Assembly (NCBI RefSeq): GCF_022397955.1
Contig: NZ_JAKEUQ010000003.1
Coordinates: 134,373-198,372, forward strand
Direction of reading: 5' to 3'
From: Vibrio sp. Isolate32
GTDB taxonomy: Bacteria; Pseudomonadota; Gammaproteobacteria; Enterobacterales; Vibrionaceae
DNA: 64,000 bases
A program made the position numbers and the translations under genes. Below the pieces are notes generated by a model. The model saw only the letters and a program-made list of their open reading frames with translations. It made no database searches and had not been told where the DNA came from. Shown here in pieces: positions 46,017 through 55,846 of the stretch. Within the stretch, counting starts at the first letter, position 1. The number at the start of each line of letters is the position of its first letter.

Positions 46017-48388
46017 TATTTACCTTGCTCTTTTAAAAGCCTTAACGAGTTAGACACAACAATAATAGAGCTTGCAGACATGCCAACAACGGCAATGTAT
46101 GGAGCAACCAAACCTGCTACAGCCAATGGAAGGATAAGTAGGTTGTATCCCAATGACCATGCTAGGTTTTCTCGGATTATCTTACGCGTTTTTAGCGCCA
46201 ATGTACGGGACTTAAGTAATCTATCAAGCTTGTCGCCCAATAAAACCATGTCTGCAGAGGCTTTTGCTACATCTGTACCGCCGCCCATCGCGACAGAAAG
46301 GTGAGCACCCGCAAGAATAGGCGCATCGTTAATACCGTCGCCAACCATCATGGTGATGTCTTTTTCATCACGAGAGTTAAGGTAAGCAAGCTTATCCTCT
46401 GGCTTAGCATTCGCAACGATGTCGGTAATACCAATTTCTTCAGCAACAGGCTTCGCGTTAATCAAGGAGTCACCAGTCAGCAGGGTAGTTTTAATGCCCG
46501 CTTCTTTGAACTTTTGGATGAACTCAGTGCTTTCTTTACGAATCGGGTCTTCATAAGTAAAGGTAGCAATATGACGTCCAGCCAACGATAAGTAGATACC
46601 GTTGCTTTGCGTCGGTTGAGCTTCACCAAGAATAAACTCACTACTACCGATCGCCACTTCTTGACCGTTCCACTCGCCAGTAATACCCGAACCAATAACG
46701 TTGTTTACGGAATTGACTTCAACATCATCGGACACGTTAGTTTTGAATGCTTTCGCAATAGGGTGGTTAGCATGCTGTTCTAGGCTCGCAGCCACTTTTA
46801 AACATGTCTCTTTATCAAGCTCTGAGAAAGTTTCCACTTGGCTAATACGAATATCACCCTCAGTCAACGTACCCGTCTTATCAATGATCAAGTGGTTAAC
46901 TTTGCATAAGGTTTCGAATACATGACCTTTACGCAGTAAAATACCAAAGTTACCCATACGGGACGTTGAACAAGTAATTGCTGTCGGTGTCGCCAGTGAA
47001 AGAGCACATGGACAAGTCGCAACCAGTACAGACAACATGATCCAGAATGCGTCTTCTGGTCGTGTTTGATGCCAGTAGAACCAAGTACCGAAGGAGATAA
47101 CTAAGATAACTGCAACAAAGTAACGAGCCACAATATCGGCAATCTCTGCAATACGAGGCTTAGATAACTGCGCTTCATCTTGCAGACGAACAATATTAGA
47201 GATCACAGAGTCCGCTTTTGATGTCATCACTTCCAGTTCAAATGACTCATCGCCATTCAATGTACCAGCGTAAACAGTATCGCCTTCGTTTTTCACAACA
47301 TGGATAGATTCGCCAGTCAGCATAGATTCATCAATATGAACTCGGCCAGAAAGTACTTTACCATCCGCAGGAATGTGTTCACCCGGAAGTACACGGATCT
47401 TGTCGCCTACTTTTAGGGTTTTCACTGGCACTTGCTCACCGTCTAGCGTTGTCGCCATAGCAGGGACGAGCTTAAGTAGGTTACCACTCGCAGCCGCTGC
47501 TTTACGACGTGCTCGCATCTCTAAGAAACGACCAAGTAGTAGGAAGAAGGTGAACATCGAGATAGATTCGAAGAAAACTTCTCCTTTCTCTGTCACGGTT
47601 GCCACCACACTTGCCACGTAGGCAAACAGCAGAGCGATCGAGACAGGTACATCCATACCCAATGTTCGACCTTTGAGGCTACGCCACGCATTGATATAGA
47701 AAGGCAATGCAGAGTAGAGCAGAACCGGTGTTGCAAAGATTAAGCTCACCCAACGGAAGTAGCTTTTGAATTCGGGCTCAAGGTTACCGAAGACTTCAAG
47801 ATACAACGCCACAGCCAGCATCATGACCTGCATGGTTGCTAAACCAGCAATACCAAGACGATAGAGATAATTCTTCATCGAACGATGATAGGCGGCTTCT
47901 TGTTGATCAGCCTCAAATGGTGCGGCTTTGTAGCCTAAGGTATGGATTGTAGACAACAGCTCGCTCAGTTTTGTCTGAGTGTTGTCCCAACTGAGCAGGG
48001 CGCGGTTAGTCGTGGTATTAACACGAATACTAACAACCCCTAACTTTGAAGAAACTTGCTTCTCAATAAGCCATGCACAAGCAGCACAAGAGATACCCTC
48101 TAGTGACAATGTCACTTCAGAGGTATTTTCAGAGTTACGGACGAACTCCAATTGAACATCTTCGTTGTCGTAATGACTGAGTGCCAGAAGTTGCTCTGGC
48201 ACGAGATCCGCTTTTTCAGCTGGGGCGGTACGATATTGGTAGTAAGAGACCAAACCGCTATCAACGATTGTCTGGGCTACGGTTTCGCAACCCGGACAAC
48301 ACATAGGTCGCACCGATCCTAAGATTTCTACTTTAAAATCCGTTTCCGCTGGTACATCTTCACCGCAGTGATAACAGGATTCACACAT
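46016..48388 (-). CDS. ccoI: Copper-exporting P-type ATPase CcoI
   Basis: A 790-residue P1B-type ATPase supplying copper for cbb3 oxidase maturation. The N-terminus has a Cys-rich zinc-ribbon-like segment (CESCYHCGE and CCPGC) and a heavy-metal domain with GISCAACAWL. The eight-span membrane part holds the CPC metal site in VATCPCALSLATPTA. The phosphorylated Asp is in IDKTGTLTEG, with TGDSLINAKPVA and MVGDGINDAPILAGAHLS further on. It is flanked closely by ccoH and ccoS. A perfect matS site lies within its coding sequence. Confidence 0.94.
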   Translation of the reverse strand: MCESCYHCGEDVPAETDFKVEILGSVRPMCCPGCETVAQTIVDSGLVSYYQYRTAPAEKADLVPEQLLALSHYDNEDVQLEFVRNSENTSEVTLSLEGISCAACAWLIEKQVSSKLGVVSIRVNTTTNRALLSWDNTQTKLSELLSTIHTLGYKAAPFEADQQEAAYHRSMKNYLYRLGIAGLATMQVMMLAVALYLEVFGNLEPEFKSYFRWVSLIFATPVLLYSALPFYINAWRSLKGRTLGMDVPVSIALLFAYVASVVATVTEKGEVFFESISMFTFFLLLGRFLEMRARRKAAAASGNLLKLVPAMATTLDGEQVPVKTLKVGDKIRVLPGEHIPADGKVLSGRVHIDESMLTGESIHVVKNEGDTVYAGTLNGDESFELEVMTSKADSVISNIVRLQDEAQLSKPRIAEIADIVARYFVAVILVISFGTWFYWHQTRPEDAFWIMLSVLVATCPCALSLATPTAITCSTSRMGNFGILLRKGHVFETLCKVNHLIIDKTGTLTEGDIRISQVETFSELDKETCLKVAASLEQHANHPIAKAFKTNVSDDVEVNSVNNVIGSGITGEWNGQEVAIGSSEFILGEAQPTQSNGIYLSLAGRHIATFTYEDPIRKESTEFIQKFKEAGIKTTLLTGDSLINAKPVAEEIGITDIVANAKPEDKLAYLNSRDEKDITMMVGDGINDAPILAGAHLSVAMGGGTDVAKASADMVLLGDKLDRLLKSRTLALKTRKIIRENLAWSLGYNLLILPLAVAGLVAPYIAVVGMSASSIIVVSNSLRLLKEQGK
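48104..48116. other. matS site inside ccoI
   Basis: GTGACAATGTCAC matches GTGACRNYGTCAC exactly. In the ccoI frame it lies within the codons for the conserved VTLSLEG stretch. Confidence 0.85.
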
Positions 48389-48393
48389 AAGCT

Positions 48394-48873
48394 TTAGTTC
48401 GTTAGTTGAGTAGGAGTATCAATAGGGAAGTTCATGCGACCTTGCACTAACCATTCAGAATCATGCGGAGAAAGCTCGATAAACCATGGACCTTGCATTT
48501 CATGGTCCAGAGTCAACGTGTAGTTGCCTCTCGCATCAGCGGTCAGTAGCTGAGTAAAATCACGGTCAGGCAGCGTTCGGTGCACGAACATTGCGCTAAT
48601 AGCAGGGAAGTGGTCTAGCTGGCCTTTGTCTAGGGTAATGATAACTGAGTTACCTTTCTCGCTAACTAAAGCTGATAGGCCAAGCTCTTTAGCAACATTT
48701 ACTTTCGAAATGTCGACATTAATACCTTTACCTTTTTTATAGTAATCTTCAGTGACAACGTTAACTGAATGGTTGGTAAGTATCGCGACTCGAACCAATG
48801 TTAGCATAGAAACGCCAACGGTTAGGAAGATCAAAAACCACGGCCAAAACTGCTTATACCAAGGTTGTTCCAT
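48394..48873 (-). CDS. ccoH: CcoH/FixH-family cbb3 oxidase assembly protein
   Basis: A 159-residue protein with an N-terminal anchor (about 10-30, FWPWFLIFLTVGVSMLTL) and a periplasmic beta-rich domain ending GPWFIELSPHDSEWLVQGR, as in FixH. It helps assemble or stabilise cbb3 oxidase together with CcoI. It starts the ccoHIS unit, about 110 bases behind the ccoP terminator. Confidence 0.9.
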   Translation of the reverse strand: MEQPWYKQFWPWFLIFLTVGVSMLTLVRVAILTNHSVNVVTEDYYKKGKGINVDISKVNVAKELGLSALVSEKGNSVIITLDKGQLDHFPAISAMFVHRTLPDRDFTQLLTADARGNYTLTLDHEMQGPWFIELSPHDSEWLVQGRMNFPIDTPTQLTN

Positions 48874-48948
48874 ATTATTATTCTCAATATATACAATGAA
48901 ATAAAACTAATTTTTACAAACACTTAAGGTTATAACTGTAAAAGAAAG

Positions 48949-48976
48949 ACAGCCCCTTAAGAAGGGGCTGTTATTA
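48949..48976 (-). terminator. Rho-independent terminator after ccoP
   Basis: On the minus strand ACAGCCCCTT and AAGGGGCTGT pair around a three-base loop, followed by a pyrimidine-rich tail. It separates ccoNOQP from ccoHIS. Confidence 0.8.
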
Positions 48977-48981
48977 TTATG

Positions 48982-49956
48982 TTACTCTTTATCTGAGTTG
49001 CTGAGGCTCCAGACGTAGGCAGAGACGAGCTGAACTTTATCCTCACCGAGGATGTCCTTCCAAGCCGGCATTACACCAGAACGTCCGTACATGACTGTTT
49101 CCGTCACATCAGCGCGAGAATCGCCGAATAGCCAGTCGCGGTCAGTCAGGTCAGGTGCGCCAACAGCAGGGTTACCCTTACCATCAGTACCGTGACACGC
49201 TGCACACACTACAAAGCGCGCTTTACCAGCCTCTGCTTCACGTGCGTTTACGCTACGACCAGAAAGGCTAAGCGTGTAGCTAACTACTTCTTTTACGCCT
49301 TCTTCGCCAAGAGCGTCTTTCCAACCTGGCATTTGACCGACACGACCATGCATGATGGTAGTCACGATAGCTTGTGGTTCACCACCATATAGCCATGCGT
49401 CATCAGTTAGGTTCGGGAAACCTTTCTGACCACGTGCATCAGAGCCGTGACACTGAGAACAGTTTTGTAGGAACAAACGTTGGCCCACTTTGATTGCATC
49501 AGCATCTGATGCAATGTCAGGGACAGAACGTAGACCATTTTCGTCGTGAGCTAGCTTTCTGAATGCTTCACCAAAGTAGGTGTCTGCATCATCAAGCTCT
49601 TTCGCGTATGCGTCTAACTGTTTGTTTGCTTGCGCAGCAGCGATTGCAGAGCGAGACTCTTCTACGCTACGAACTGTTTGGTTTGAACTCGTCCAACCTA
49701 GTAGACCTTTAAAGTTGCCAAGGCCTGGGTATAGAGCTAGATAAACAGCTGCAAACACAATTGTGCTAACGAAAAGGTATGTCCACCACTTAGGTAGCGG
49801 GTTATTAAGCTCACGAATACCATCGTATTCATGGCCCATATCCTGACCTTCTTCTACACCTGTTTTATCGTTGGAACACCAACGAAGTAAGGCTGCACAG
49901 CCAATCAACGTGCCGATTGTGATTACTGTTACCCAAATACTCCAGAATGTACTCAT
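48982..49956 (-). CDS. ccoP: cbb3 oxidase dihaem subunit CcoP
   Basis: A 324-residue, membrane-anchored dihaem cytochrome c. Two N-terminal hydrophobic stretches (about 4-22 and 57-75) are followed by haem sites NCSQCH (about residue 164) and VCAACH (about 255), with axial Met regions MPGWKDAL and MPAWKDIL. It accepts electrons and passes them to the catalytic core. Its ATG overlaps the ccoQ stop. Confidence 0.95.
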   Translation of the reverse strand: MSTFWSIWVTVITIGTLIGCAALLRWCSNDKTGVEEGQDMGHEYDGIRELNNPLPKWWTYLFVSTIVFAAVYLALYPGLGNFKGLLGWTSSNQTVRSVEESRSAIAAAQANKQLDAYAKELDDADTYFGEAFRKLAHDENGLRSVPDIASDADAIKVGQRLFLQNCSQCHGSDARGQKGFPNLTDDAWLYGGEPQAIVTTIMHGRVGQMPGWKDALGEEGVKEVVSYTLSLSGRSVNAREAEAGKARFVVCAACHGTDGKGNPAVGAPDLTDRDWLFGDSRADVTETVMYGRSGVMPAWKDILGEDKVQLVSAYVWSLSNSDKE

Positions 49957-50129
49957 TACTTCGTCACTCCTTGATTTTTATCTTTCGCAGGTGCTTCATC
50001 AGCGAACACTAGGTTTGCATCTTCGTCGAAGCGCGACTTACGATTTTTACCGAAAGCCCACCAAACGATGCCGATGAAACAAGCAAAAACAGTAACAGTC
50101 CAAACACTTTGAAATGTAATAATGTCCAT
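49956..50129 (-). CDS. ccoQ: cbb3 oxidase small subunit CcoQ
   Basis: A 57-residue single-span protein: MDIITFQSVWTVTVFACFIG, then IVWWAFGKNRKSRFDED and a charged tail. Position between ccoO and ccoP, size and the FGKNRK..FDEDA pattern identify CcoQ, which stabilises the complex. GGAATAAT lies just upstream of the ATG. Its TAA overlaps the ccoP ATG. Confidence 0.93.
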   Translation of the reverse strand: MDIITFQSVWTVTVFACFIGIVWWAFGKNRKSRFDEDANLVFADEAPAKDKNQGVTK

Positions 50130-50138
50130 AATTATTCC

Positions 50139-50759
50139 TTATTTCATTGCGTGGCCAAGCGATTGAAGGTAAGCGATGATTGCATCCATCTCTGTTTTTC
50201 CTTCAACATCTTGTTTAGCGTTAGCAATTTGTTCGTCTGTGTAAGGAACACCAAATTGATTACGGAAGATTTCAAGCTTCTGTTTAGTCAATTTGCCATC
50301 AAGTACATTCTCAGCAAGCCATGGGAAACCAGGCATGTTTGATTCAGGAACAAGTTCACGAGGGTCGATAAGGTGAACACGGTGCCACTCATCAGAGTAA
50401 CGATCACCAACACGCGCTAGATCAGGACCAGTACGCTTAGAACCCCATAGGAATGGGTGCTCCCAAACACTTTCGCCAGCTACAGAGTAGTGACCGTAAC
50501 GTTCAGTTTCAGAGCGGAAAGGACGAATCATTTGGCTGTGACATACGTTACAACCTTCGCGAATGTAGATATCACGACCTTCCATTTCCAGAGCAGAGTA
50601 AACGCGTAGATTTTCTACAGGTTCAGTTGTCTGCTTTTGGAAAATAAGCGGGGTAATTTCTACTAAAGCACCAAAACTGATAGCAATAACGATAAGAATC
50701 GCTAGTAGGCCAACGTTCTTCTCTACCAACTCATGGCGATTATTTGAATTTGAGCTCAT
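50139..50759 (-). CDS. ccoO: cbb3 oxidase monohaem subunit CcoO
   Basis: A 206-residue membrane-anchored cytochrome c. One N-terminal span (about 14-36) is followed by the haem motif EGCNVCHSQ and [14 protein letters not shown], with the axial Met in [10 protein letters not shown]. It relays electrons between CcoP and CcoN. It is 11 bases after ccoN and nine bases before ccoQ. Confidence 0.95.
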   Translation of the reverse strand: MSSNSNNRHELVEKNVGLLAILIVIAISFGALVEITPLIFQKQTTEPVENLRVYSALEMEGRDIYIREGCNVCHSQMIRPFRSETERYGHYSVAGESVWEHPFLWGSKRTGPDLARVGDRYSDEWHRVHLIDPRELVPESNMPGFPWLAENVLDGKLTKQKLEIFRNQFGVPYTDEQIANAKQDVEGKTEMDAIIAYLQSLGHAMK

Positions 50760-50770
50760 TCTAAATCTCC

Positions 50771-52198
50771 TTAAGCCGGTTGAGGGATAGCTTTAAGGCT
50801 ATCTTTAGGTGCAGAAACAGTTTTGTACGTGTTGTATGCCATTAAGAACATACCAGATAGGAAGATGAAACCACCTAAGAAACGTACAAAGTAGAACGGG
50901 TAAGACGCTTCTACAGATTCAACGAAGCTGTAAGTTAATGTACCGTCAGAGTTAACTGCACGCCACATCAGACCTTGCATCACGCCAGAGATCCACATTG
51001 CAACAATGTAGAAAACCGTACCAATCGTTGCCAACCAGAAGTGAACATTGATTAGAGATACAGAGTACATACGCTCTTGACCAAATAGTTTAGGAACTAA
51101 GTGGTAAACCGAACCGATAGAAACCATTGCAACCCAACCTAACGCACCAGAGTGAACGTGACCGATAGTCCAGTCCGTGTAGTGAGATAGTGCGTTAACC
51201 GTTTTGATTGCCATCATTGGGCCTTCGAAAGTCGACATGCCGTAGAATGATAGAGAAACGATTAGGAAACGTAGGATTGGGTCGTAGCGAAGCTTATGCC
51301 ACGCACCAGATAGAGTCATAATACCGTTGATCATGCCACCCCAAGATGGAGCAAACAGAACCAAAGACATAACCATACCTAGAGATTGAGTCCAGTCAGG
51401 AAGTGCAGTGTAGTGTAGGTGGTGAGGACCAGCCCAGATATACAGAGACACGAGAGCCCAGAAGTGAACAATCGACAAACGGTAAGAGTAAACAGGGCGA
51501 CCAGCTTGTTTAGGAACGAAGTAGTACATCATACCTAGGAAACCAGCTGTCAATAGGAAGCCTACCGCATTGTGTCCGTACCACCATTGCACCATTGCAT
51601 CGATCGCTCCGGAATAAATCGAGTACGATTTAAACGCAGATACAGGAACAGCTAGGCTGTTAACGATGTGCAACACGGCAACCGTGATGATGAAGGCTCC
51701 GAAGAACCAGTTTGCTACGTAAATGTGCGATGTCTTACGTTTAATCATGGTTCCGAAGAACACGATTGCATAAGCTACCCACACAAGAGTAATAGCAATA
51801 TCGATTGGCCATTCAAGTTCTGCGTATTCTTTACCAGAGGTTAAACCTAACGGTAAAGTAATTGCAGCGGACAGGATAATCGCTTGCCAACCCCAAAAGG
51901 TAAAGGCTACGAGAGGGCCACCAAAGAGACGCGTTTGACAGGTACGTTGCACAACATAATATGATGTTGCAAACAGCGCACTTGTACCGAACGCAAAAAT
52001 AACCGCATTAGTATGCAGGGGACGTAAACGACTGTACGTCAACCACGGCGTATCAAAGTTTAGCTGTGGCCAAACTAATTGAGCGGCAATCAAAACACCA
52101 ACGCCCATACCGACAATACCCCACAAAATTGTAACTAGGGTAAATTGACGGACGACCGTATAGTTGTAGTTTTGTTCAAGCTGCTTTTCTTGGCTCAT
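50771..52198 (-). CDS. ccoN: cbb3 oxidase catalytic subunit CcoN
   Basis: A 475-residue, 12-span haem-copper oxidase subunit reducing oxygen with high affinity. Metal ligands visible: low-spin haem His in [13 protein letters not shown], the CuB region [10 protein letters not shown], the His pair in [11 protein letters not shown], and [10 protein letters not shown] for the haem pair. Start 52198 (MSQEKQ) is chosen since GGAAG lies seven bases before it and only one before the alternative at 52204. It heads ccoNOQP. I did not find a convincing FNR box upstream. Confidence 0.95.
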   Translation of the reverse strand: MSQEKQLEQNYNYTVVRQFTLVTILWGIVGMGVGVLIAAQLVWPQLNFDTPWLTYSRLRPLHTNAVIFAFGTSALFATSYYVVQRTCQTRLFGGPLVAFTFWGWQAIILSAAITLPLGLTSGKEYAELEWPIDIAITLVWVAYAIVFFGTMIKRKTSHIYVANWFFGAFIITVAVLHIVNSLAVPVSAFKSYSIYSGAIDAMVQWWYGHNAVGFLLTAGFLGMMYYFVPKQAGRPVYSYRLSIVHFWALVSLYIWAGPHHLHYTALPDWTQSLGMVMSLVLFAPSWGGMINGIMTLSGAWHKLRYDPILRFLIVSLSFYGMSTFEGPMMAIKTVNALSHYTDWTIGHVHSGALGWVAMVSIGSVYHLVPKLFGQERMYSVSLINVHFWLATIGTVFYIVAMWISGVMQGLMWRAVNSDGTLTYSFVESVEASYPFYFVRFLGGFIFLSGMFLMAYNTYKTVSAPKDSLKAIPQPA

Positions 52199-52456
52199 TT
52201 GCATGCTTCCAATTTCTTATTTACTACACTTTACTTCCAACACGACTCACGTCGTAATGCCACCCAAATTAGAAAAGGAAATTCAGCCTATTCAGGGCTT
52301 TATTTCCACTTGCTGATTTTAAAAAAAAGTGGCATTTTCAACGCGACACTATACTTGAATTAACAAATCAATGACAGAGTAGTAACCTTACGCTTGGTCT
52401 GGAATTGGATTTTTATTTAAAAACTTTGAACTTTGTAACAAGGAGTTAAGATTATA

Positions 52457-52822
52457 ATGGCGGCACAAAAGCTAACAAAAGGCAGGCTTGTTCAAATTAT
52501 CGTCATGTTGGTTATTTTAATAGCTGCATTTACTTGGAGAACAGTGACATACGATAATAACGAAACAGTAAACTGTATCGTTTCAAAACCTTGTGAAATT
52601 AGTATTGATAATCATAATGTTTTAATTTCGGACGATAACCTAGGGTATTCGATCGAAACATCTAAAACTGGCAAATTTGTCATTAGCCATAATGGAAACG
52701 GAATTCTAGAAGAAAAAGGGGCATCAAATTGGCTGTTACAAACTAATGATAAGACCTCCTCAATAACGGTTACATTTCCACAACAGGTGAGCACGTTCTC
52801 TGTAAACCTTTCTAAAGAGTAA
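52457..52822 (+). CDS. Small membrane-anchored periplasmic protein of unknown function
   Basis: A 121-residue protein with one N-terminal span (about 10-27, LVQIIVMLVILIAAFTW) and a beta-rich, probably periplasmic part with two cysteines in NCIVSKPCEIS. AAGGAGTTAAG precedes the start. It diverges from ccoN; the two-cysteine pattern and location suggest a link with cbb3 oxidase or copper, but no family is recognised. Confidence 0.7.
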   Translation: MAAQKLTKGRLVQIIVMLVILIAAFTWRTVTYDNNETVNCIVSKPCEISIDNHNVLISDDNLGYSIETSKTGKFVISHNGNGILEEKGASNWLLQTNDKTSSITVTFPQQVSTFSVNLSKE

Positions 52823-52937
52823 CAAAGAAAAAACTGAGTCACGCCTCGGTTCTTTTGGTAGAAATATGTACCAAATCAGTGAAACACAATGCATTAAAGT
52901 GTTATAAAGAGGACATTAATAAAGTTTCCCAGAATCT

Positions 52938-54122
52938 ATGAAATTTCTATCAAAAGTCTCTTACTCCCTAGACGATAAAATCGCAGTAGATGAGTTGCTC
53001 AGCGGGGTGGAAAACCCTGAGGATATTGCTTGTCTTATTTGCTACTGCACAGAAGAGTACTCAACACTCGCTGTGCAGAGATATTTCGTAGACGCTCTCC
53101 CTAACACTCCAATACATGGTTGTACTACTTGTCACGGCATTATGACCGAAACTGGGTTTCATTCAGGTCCGGTGATTGGCGTTCTCATCATTTATGACTC
53201 GGGGATCAATGCCTATGGTACGGGCATCGAGCACTTTGGCGACTCTATAGAACAAAGCACCTTCACCGCGATCGATAAAGCACTCAAGAACGCTAACCGA
53301 GAAGGTGAAATTCCTGATCTGATCTTGCTGCATTCCACTCCAGGTAATGAAGAGAAGGTGATGGCGGCTATCGACAAAAAGTTCGGTACTGAGGTTCCGA
53401 TTATTGGTGGCAGTGCTGCAGACAATCAGGTTTCTGGAAATTGGAGCATCTTTACCGAAGAGTCGCTCTCTATCAATGGTGTGTCTTTAACCGTCGTATT
53501 TGCATCCCAGTCTATCTATTCCTCATTCAGTGCAGGTCACACGCCAACGCGCTATTCAGGCACTGTGACCAAGGTAAGGAACCGAATCTTATTGGAGATA
53601 GACCACAGGCCAGCCGTCACGGTTTATAACGAATGGACTAATTTCCACTTGGGTGGCAGTGATGATGGCTACATATTTGAAAAGTCCTCTGTCTATCCAC
53701 TGGGCAGGAAAGTCGGCTCATCATACGACTATCCGTATTTCAAATTGTCTCATTCGATCAGAGAGACAGAGTGTAATGGAATTGAGCTATTCACCGACAT
53801 AAGTGAAGGCGACACCATCTATTTGATGCAAGGTTCTAAGCAGCAGTTGATAAGCCGTGCAGCTAATATCATCCATTCCTCGTACTACAACGACATGGAC
53901 CTTGAAGAGAAATTAGGAGCAATCAATATCTTTTGTGCAGGCCCAATGTTGAACCTCAAACAAGATATGGATGAGGTTTGTGACCAAACAAATCAAGCAC
54001 TTAATGGGCTTCCGTACATATGTCCGTTCACGTTTGGTGAGCAAGGCAGGCTATCTGGTGGTGAAAACGCACACGGGAATTTAATGGTATCGTCTGCAAC
54101 GTTTTATAGGTTGAAAAAGTAA
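52938..54122 (+). CDS. nosP: FIST-domain sensor protein, NosP type
   Basis: A 394-residue soluble protein with FIST N-terminal (about 25-210) and FIST C-terminal (about 220-370) domains; IHGCTTCHGIMTETGFH and GGSAADNQVSGNW fit FIST_N and GGENAHGNLMVSS the C-terminal part. FIST proteins of the NosP group bind haem and sense nitric oxide. In V. cholerae NosP is encoded beside VpsS, whose activity it modulates; the same pairing here (TAATG overlap with the kinase gene) supports the assignment. Haem binding itself cannot be proved from the sequence. Confidence 0.8.
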   Translation: MKFLSKVSYSLDDKIAVDELLSGVENPEDIACLICYCTEEYSTLAVQRYFVDALPNTPIHGCTTCHGIMTETGFHSGPVIGVLIIYDSGINAYGTGIEHFGDSIEQSTFTAIDKALKNANREGEIPDLILLHSTPGNEEKVMAAIDKKFGTEVPIIGGSAADNQVSGNWSIFTEESLSINGVSLTVVFASQSIYSSFSAGHTPTRYSGTVTKVRNRILLEIDHRPAVTVYNEWTNFHLGGSDDGYIFEKSSVYPLGRKVGSSYDYPYFKLSHSIRETECNGIELFTDISEGDTIYLMQGSKQQLISRAANIIHSSYYNDMDLEEKLGAINIFCAGPMLNLKQDMDEVCDQTNQALNGLPYICPFTFGEQGRLSGGENAHGNLMVSSATFYRLKK

Positions 54123-55846
54123 TGAGTTCTGAAGGTCAAGAAGCGCTGCAAGAAGCTCGTATTGAACTGCAAAAACTAAAAGCCCGTGAACGAAAACTGG
54201 CTGAAGAGAACAGGGTGATCTTATCAACCATCTCTGCGATCAGTAAGGCGAGTAACATATCTGAAATATTCTCCAGCCTTGAGTTTGTACTAAAAAAATA
54301 CATTAAATTTGATGATTTTATCGTGGTATCAAGGGTAGGGAACGAAGGCAGTTTCAAAACCCTGCTAACCAATAACAAAGTCTTCGAACAGATGAATTGG
54401 AGCGATTGTGGCAAGCTATCACGAGTCATCAATGGTGAATGCGCCATCTTTTTCGAACCCAAGTCTCTTGGAGAATTCAACTCTCTGCATCCCATTATTC
54501 TCGACCAAATCAACTCCGTTCTAATTACCGGTATCGATAGCGGGCTAACACAATCTGTAATCATCTTTATTCACTCCAATACCAAGCACTTTAGCATTGA
54601 AACCAAAGCCACGCTAAACCGCTTCCGCCCGTTGATAGAGCGTGCTGTCTTTGATATTGAAAACAAAGAAAAGCTTGAAGCTACAGTTCGAGAACGCACG
54701 GCAGAACTTGTCACAGCAAGAAAAGAGGCCGAAAGAGCAAATAAGGCAAAGTCGGAATTCCTCGCGATGATGAGTCATGAATTAAGAACGCCGCTAAACG
54801 CCATCATTGGCTTAATAGACACCCTAAAATCCACATCGCTGAACGAAGAACAACAGTCTATACTGCTTAATATGAGCACATCATCTGAGCTTCTATTGGC
54901 AATTATCAGTGACGTGTTGGATTTTTCTAAGATTGAATCTGGATGTTTCTCGTTAGCGCCTCAATGGAGCAACGTAAGAGACACTGTAACTTTTGTGTTA
55001 TCTGAACAAAAGAAGACAGCAGACGATAAAGGTTTGGCGCTAACCGTAACTAGCGATATCCCTGAGAGTGAACTTCATTATCTCGACCCAAGTCGTTTGG
55101 CTCAAATCCTATTTAATCTAATTGGTAACGCCATTAAGTTCACTGAACGTGGGCATGTTCATGTTTCTATAAAGTACCAGCAGAGCTCATTCTACATAAC
55201 AGTAGAAGACACAGGGATTGGCATTAGCTCACAACAACTTTCGTCGCTGTTCAGCCCATTCGTGCAAGCTGATAGTACTATCACACGCCGATTTGGCGGT
55301 ACAGGTTTAGGCTTGGCAATCAGCAAAAGACTAGTTGAGCTGATGCATGGGCGTATATCGGTAGAGAGTGAGCCAGGAAAAGGTTCTAAATTCGAAGTAC
55401 AGCTACCAGTGCTTACCAGAGTCACGAACAATCTGGCCAACATTGAAGATAATGAGTCTTCACGAGATTTAAGAAGCCGTTATTCAGTGTTAGTTGTCGA
55501 AGACAACCCAACGAATCAAATGGTGATCAAATTAATCCTAACGCGACAAGGCCACGAAGTTTTCATCGCAAGTAACGGCGAAGAAGCAATAGTCTTTATA
55601 CAAGACAACAAAGATTCCATAGACATTATCCTGATGGACGTTTCAATGCCGGTCATGGATGGTTTAACCACAACCAAACATATGAGAAAGGCAAACATCC
55701 AAACACCAATAGTGGCTCTAACGGCGCACACATCCGTTGAAGATAAATGTTCATGTTTAGATGTTGGTATGAATGATTTCGTTACCAAACCAGTAAGAAC
55801 AAAAGAAATAACAGAAGCTATAGATAGACTGATGCTTGAGATCTAA
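54122..55846 (+). CDS. vpsS: Hybrid sensor histidine kinase, VpsS-like
   Basis: A cytoplasmic 574-residue hybrid kinase. A coiled-coil start (about 3-35) and a GAF-like region (about 40-180) come before the dimerisation domain with His219 in MMSHELRTPLNAIIG. The ATPase domain has NLIGNAIKFTERGH, EDTGIGI and FGGTGLGLAIS. The receiver (about 455-570) has Asp506 in IILMDVSMPVMDG. There is no membrane span, so the input is probably the co-translated NosP protein. In V. cholerae VpsS feeds phosphate to LuxU in the quorum-sensing and biofilm pathway; a similar output is inferred here. Confidence 0.82.
   Translation: MSSEGQEALQEARIELQKLKARERKLAEENRVILSTISAISKASNISEIFSSLEFVLKKYIKFDDFIVVSRVGNEGSFKTLLTNNKVFEQMNWSDCGKLSRVINGECAIFFEPKSLGEFNSLHPIILDQINSVLITGIDSGLTQSVIIFIHSNTKHFSIETKATLNRFRPLIERAVFDIENKEKLEATVRERTAELVTARKEAERANKAKSEFLAMMSHELRTPLNAIIGLIDTLKSTSLNEEQQSILLNMSTSSELLLAIISDVLDFSKIESGCFSLAPQWSNVRDTVTFVLSEQKKTADDKGLALTVTSDIPESELHYLDPSRLAQILFNLIGNAIKFTERGHVHVSIKYQQSSFYITVEDTGIGISSQQLSSLFSPFVQADSTITRRFGGTGLGLAISKRLVELMHGRISVESEPGKGSKFEVQLPVLTRVTNNLANIEDNESSRDLRSRYSVLVVEDNPTNQMVIKLILTRQGHEVFIASNGEEAIVFIQDNKDSIDIILMDVSMPVMDGLTTTKHMRKANIQTPIVALTAHTSVEDKCSCLDVGMNDFVTKPVRTKEITEAIDRLMLEI

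Noticed and set aside
52340-52375. TTGAATTAACAAATCAA as an FNR box upstream of ccoN
   Set aside because: The half-sites are seven rather than four bases apart and the left half is imperfect.
54136-54564. 142-codon open frame antisense to vpsS
   Set aside because: Opposite a conserved hybrid kinase; Ser/Leu-rich composition typical of antisense frames.
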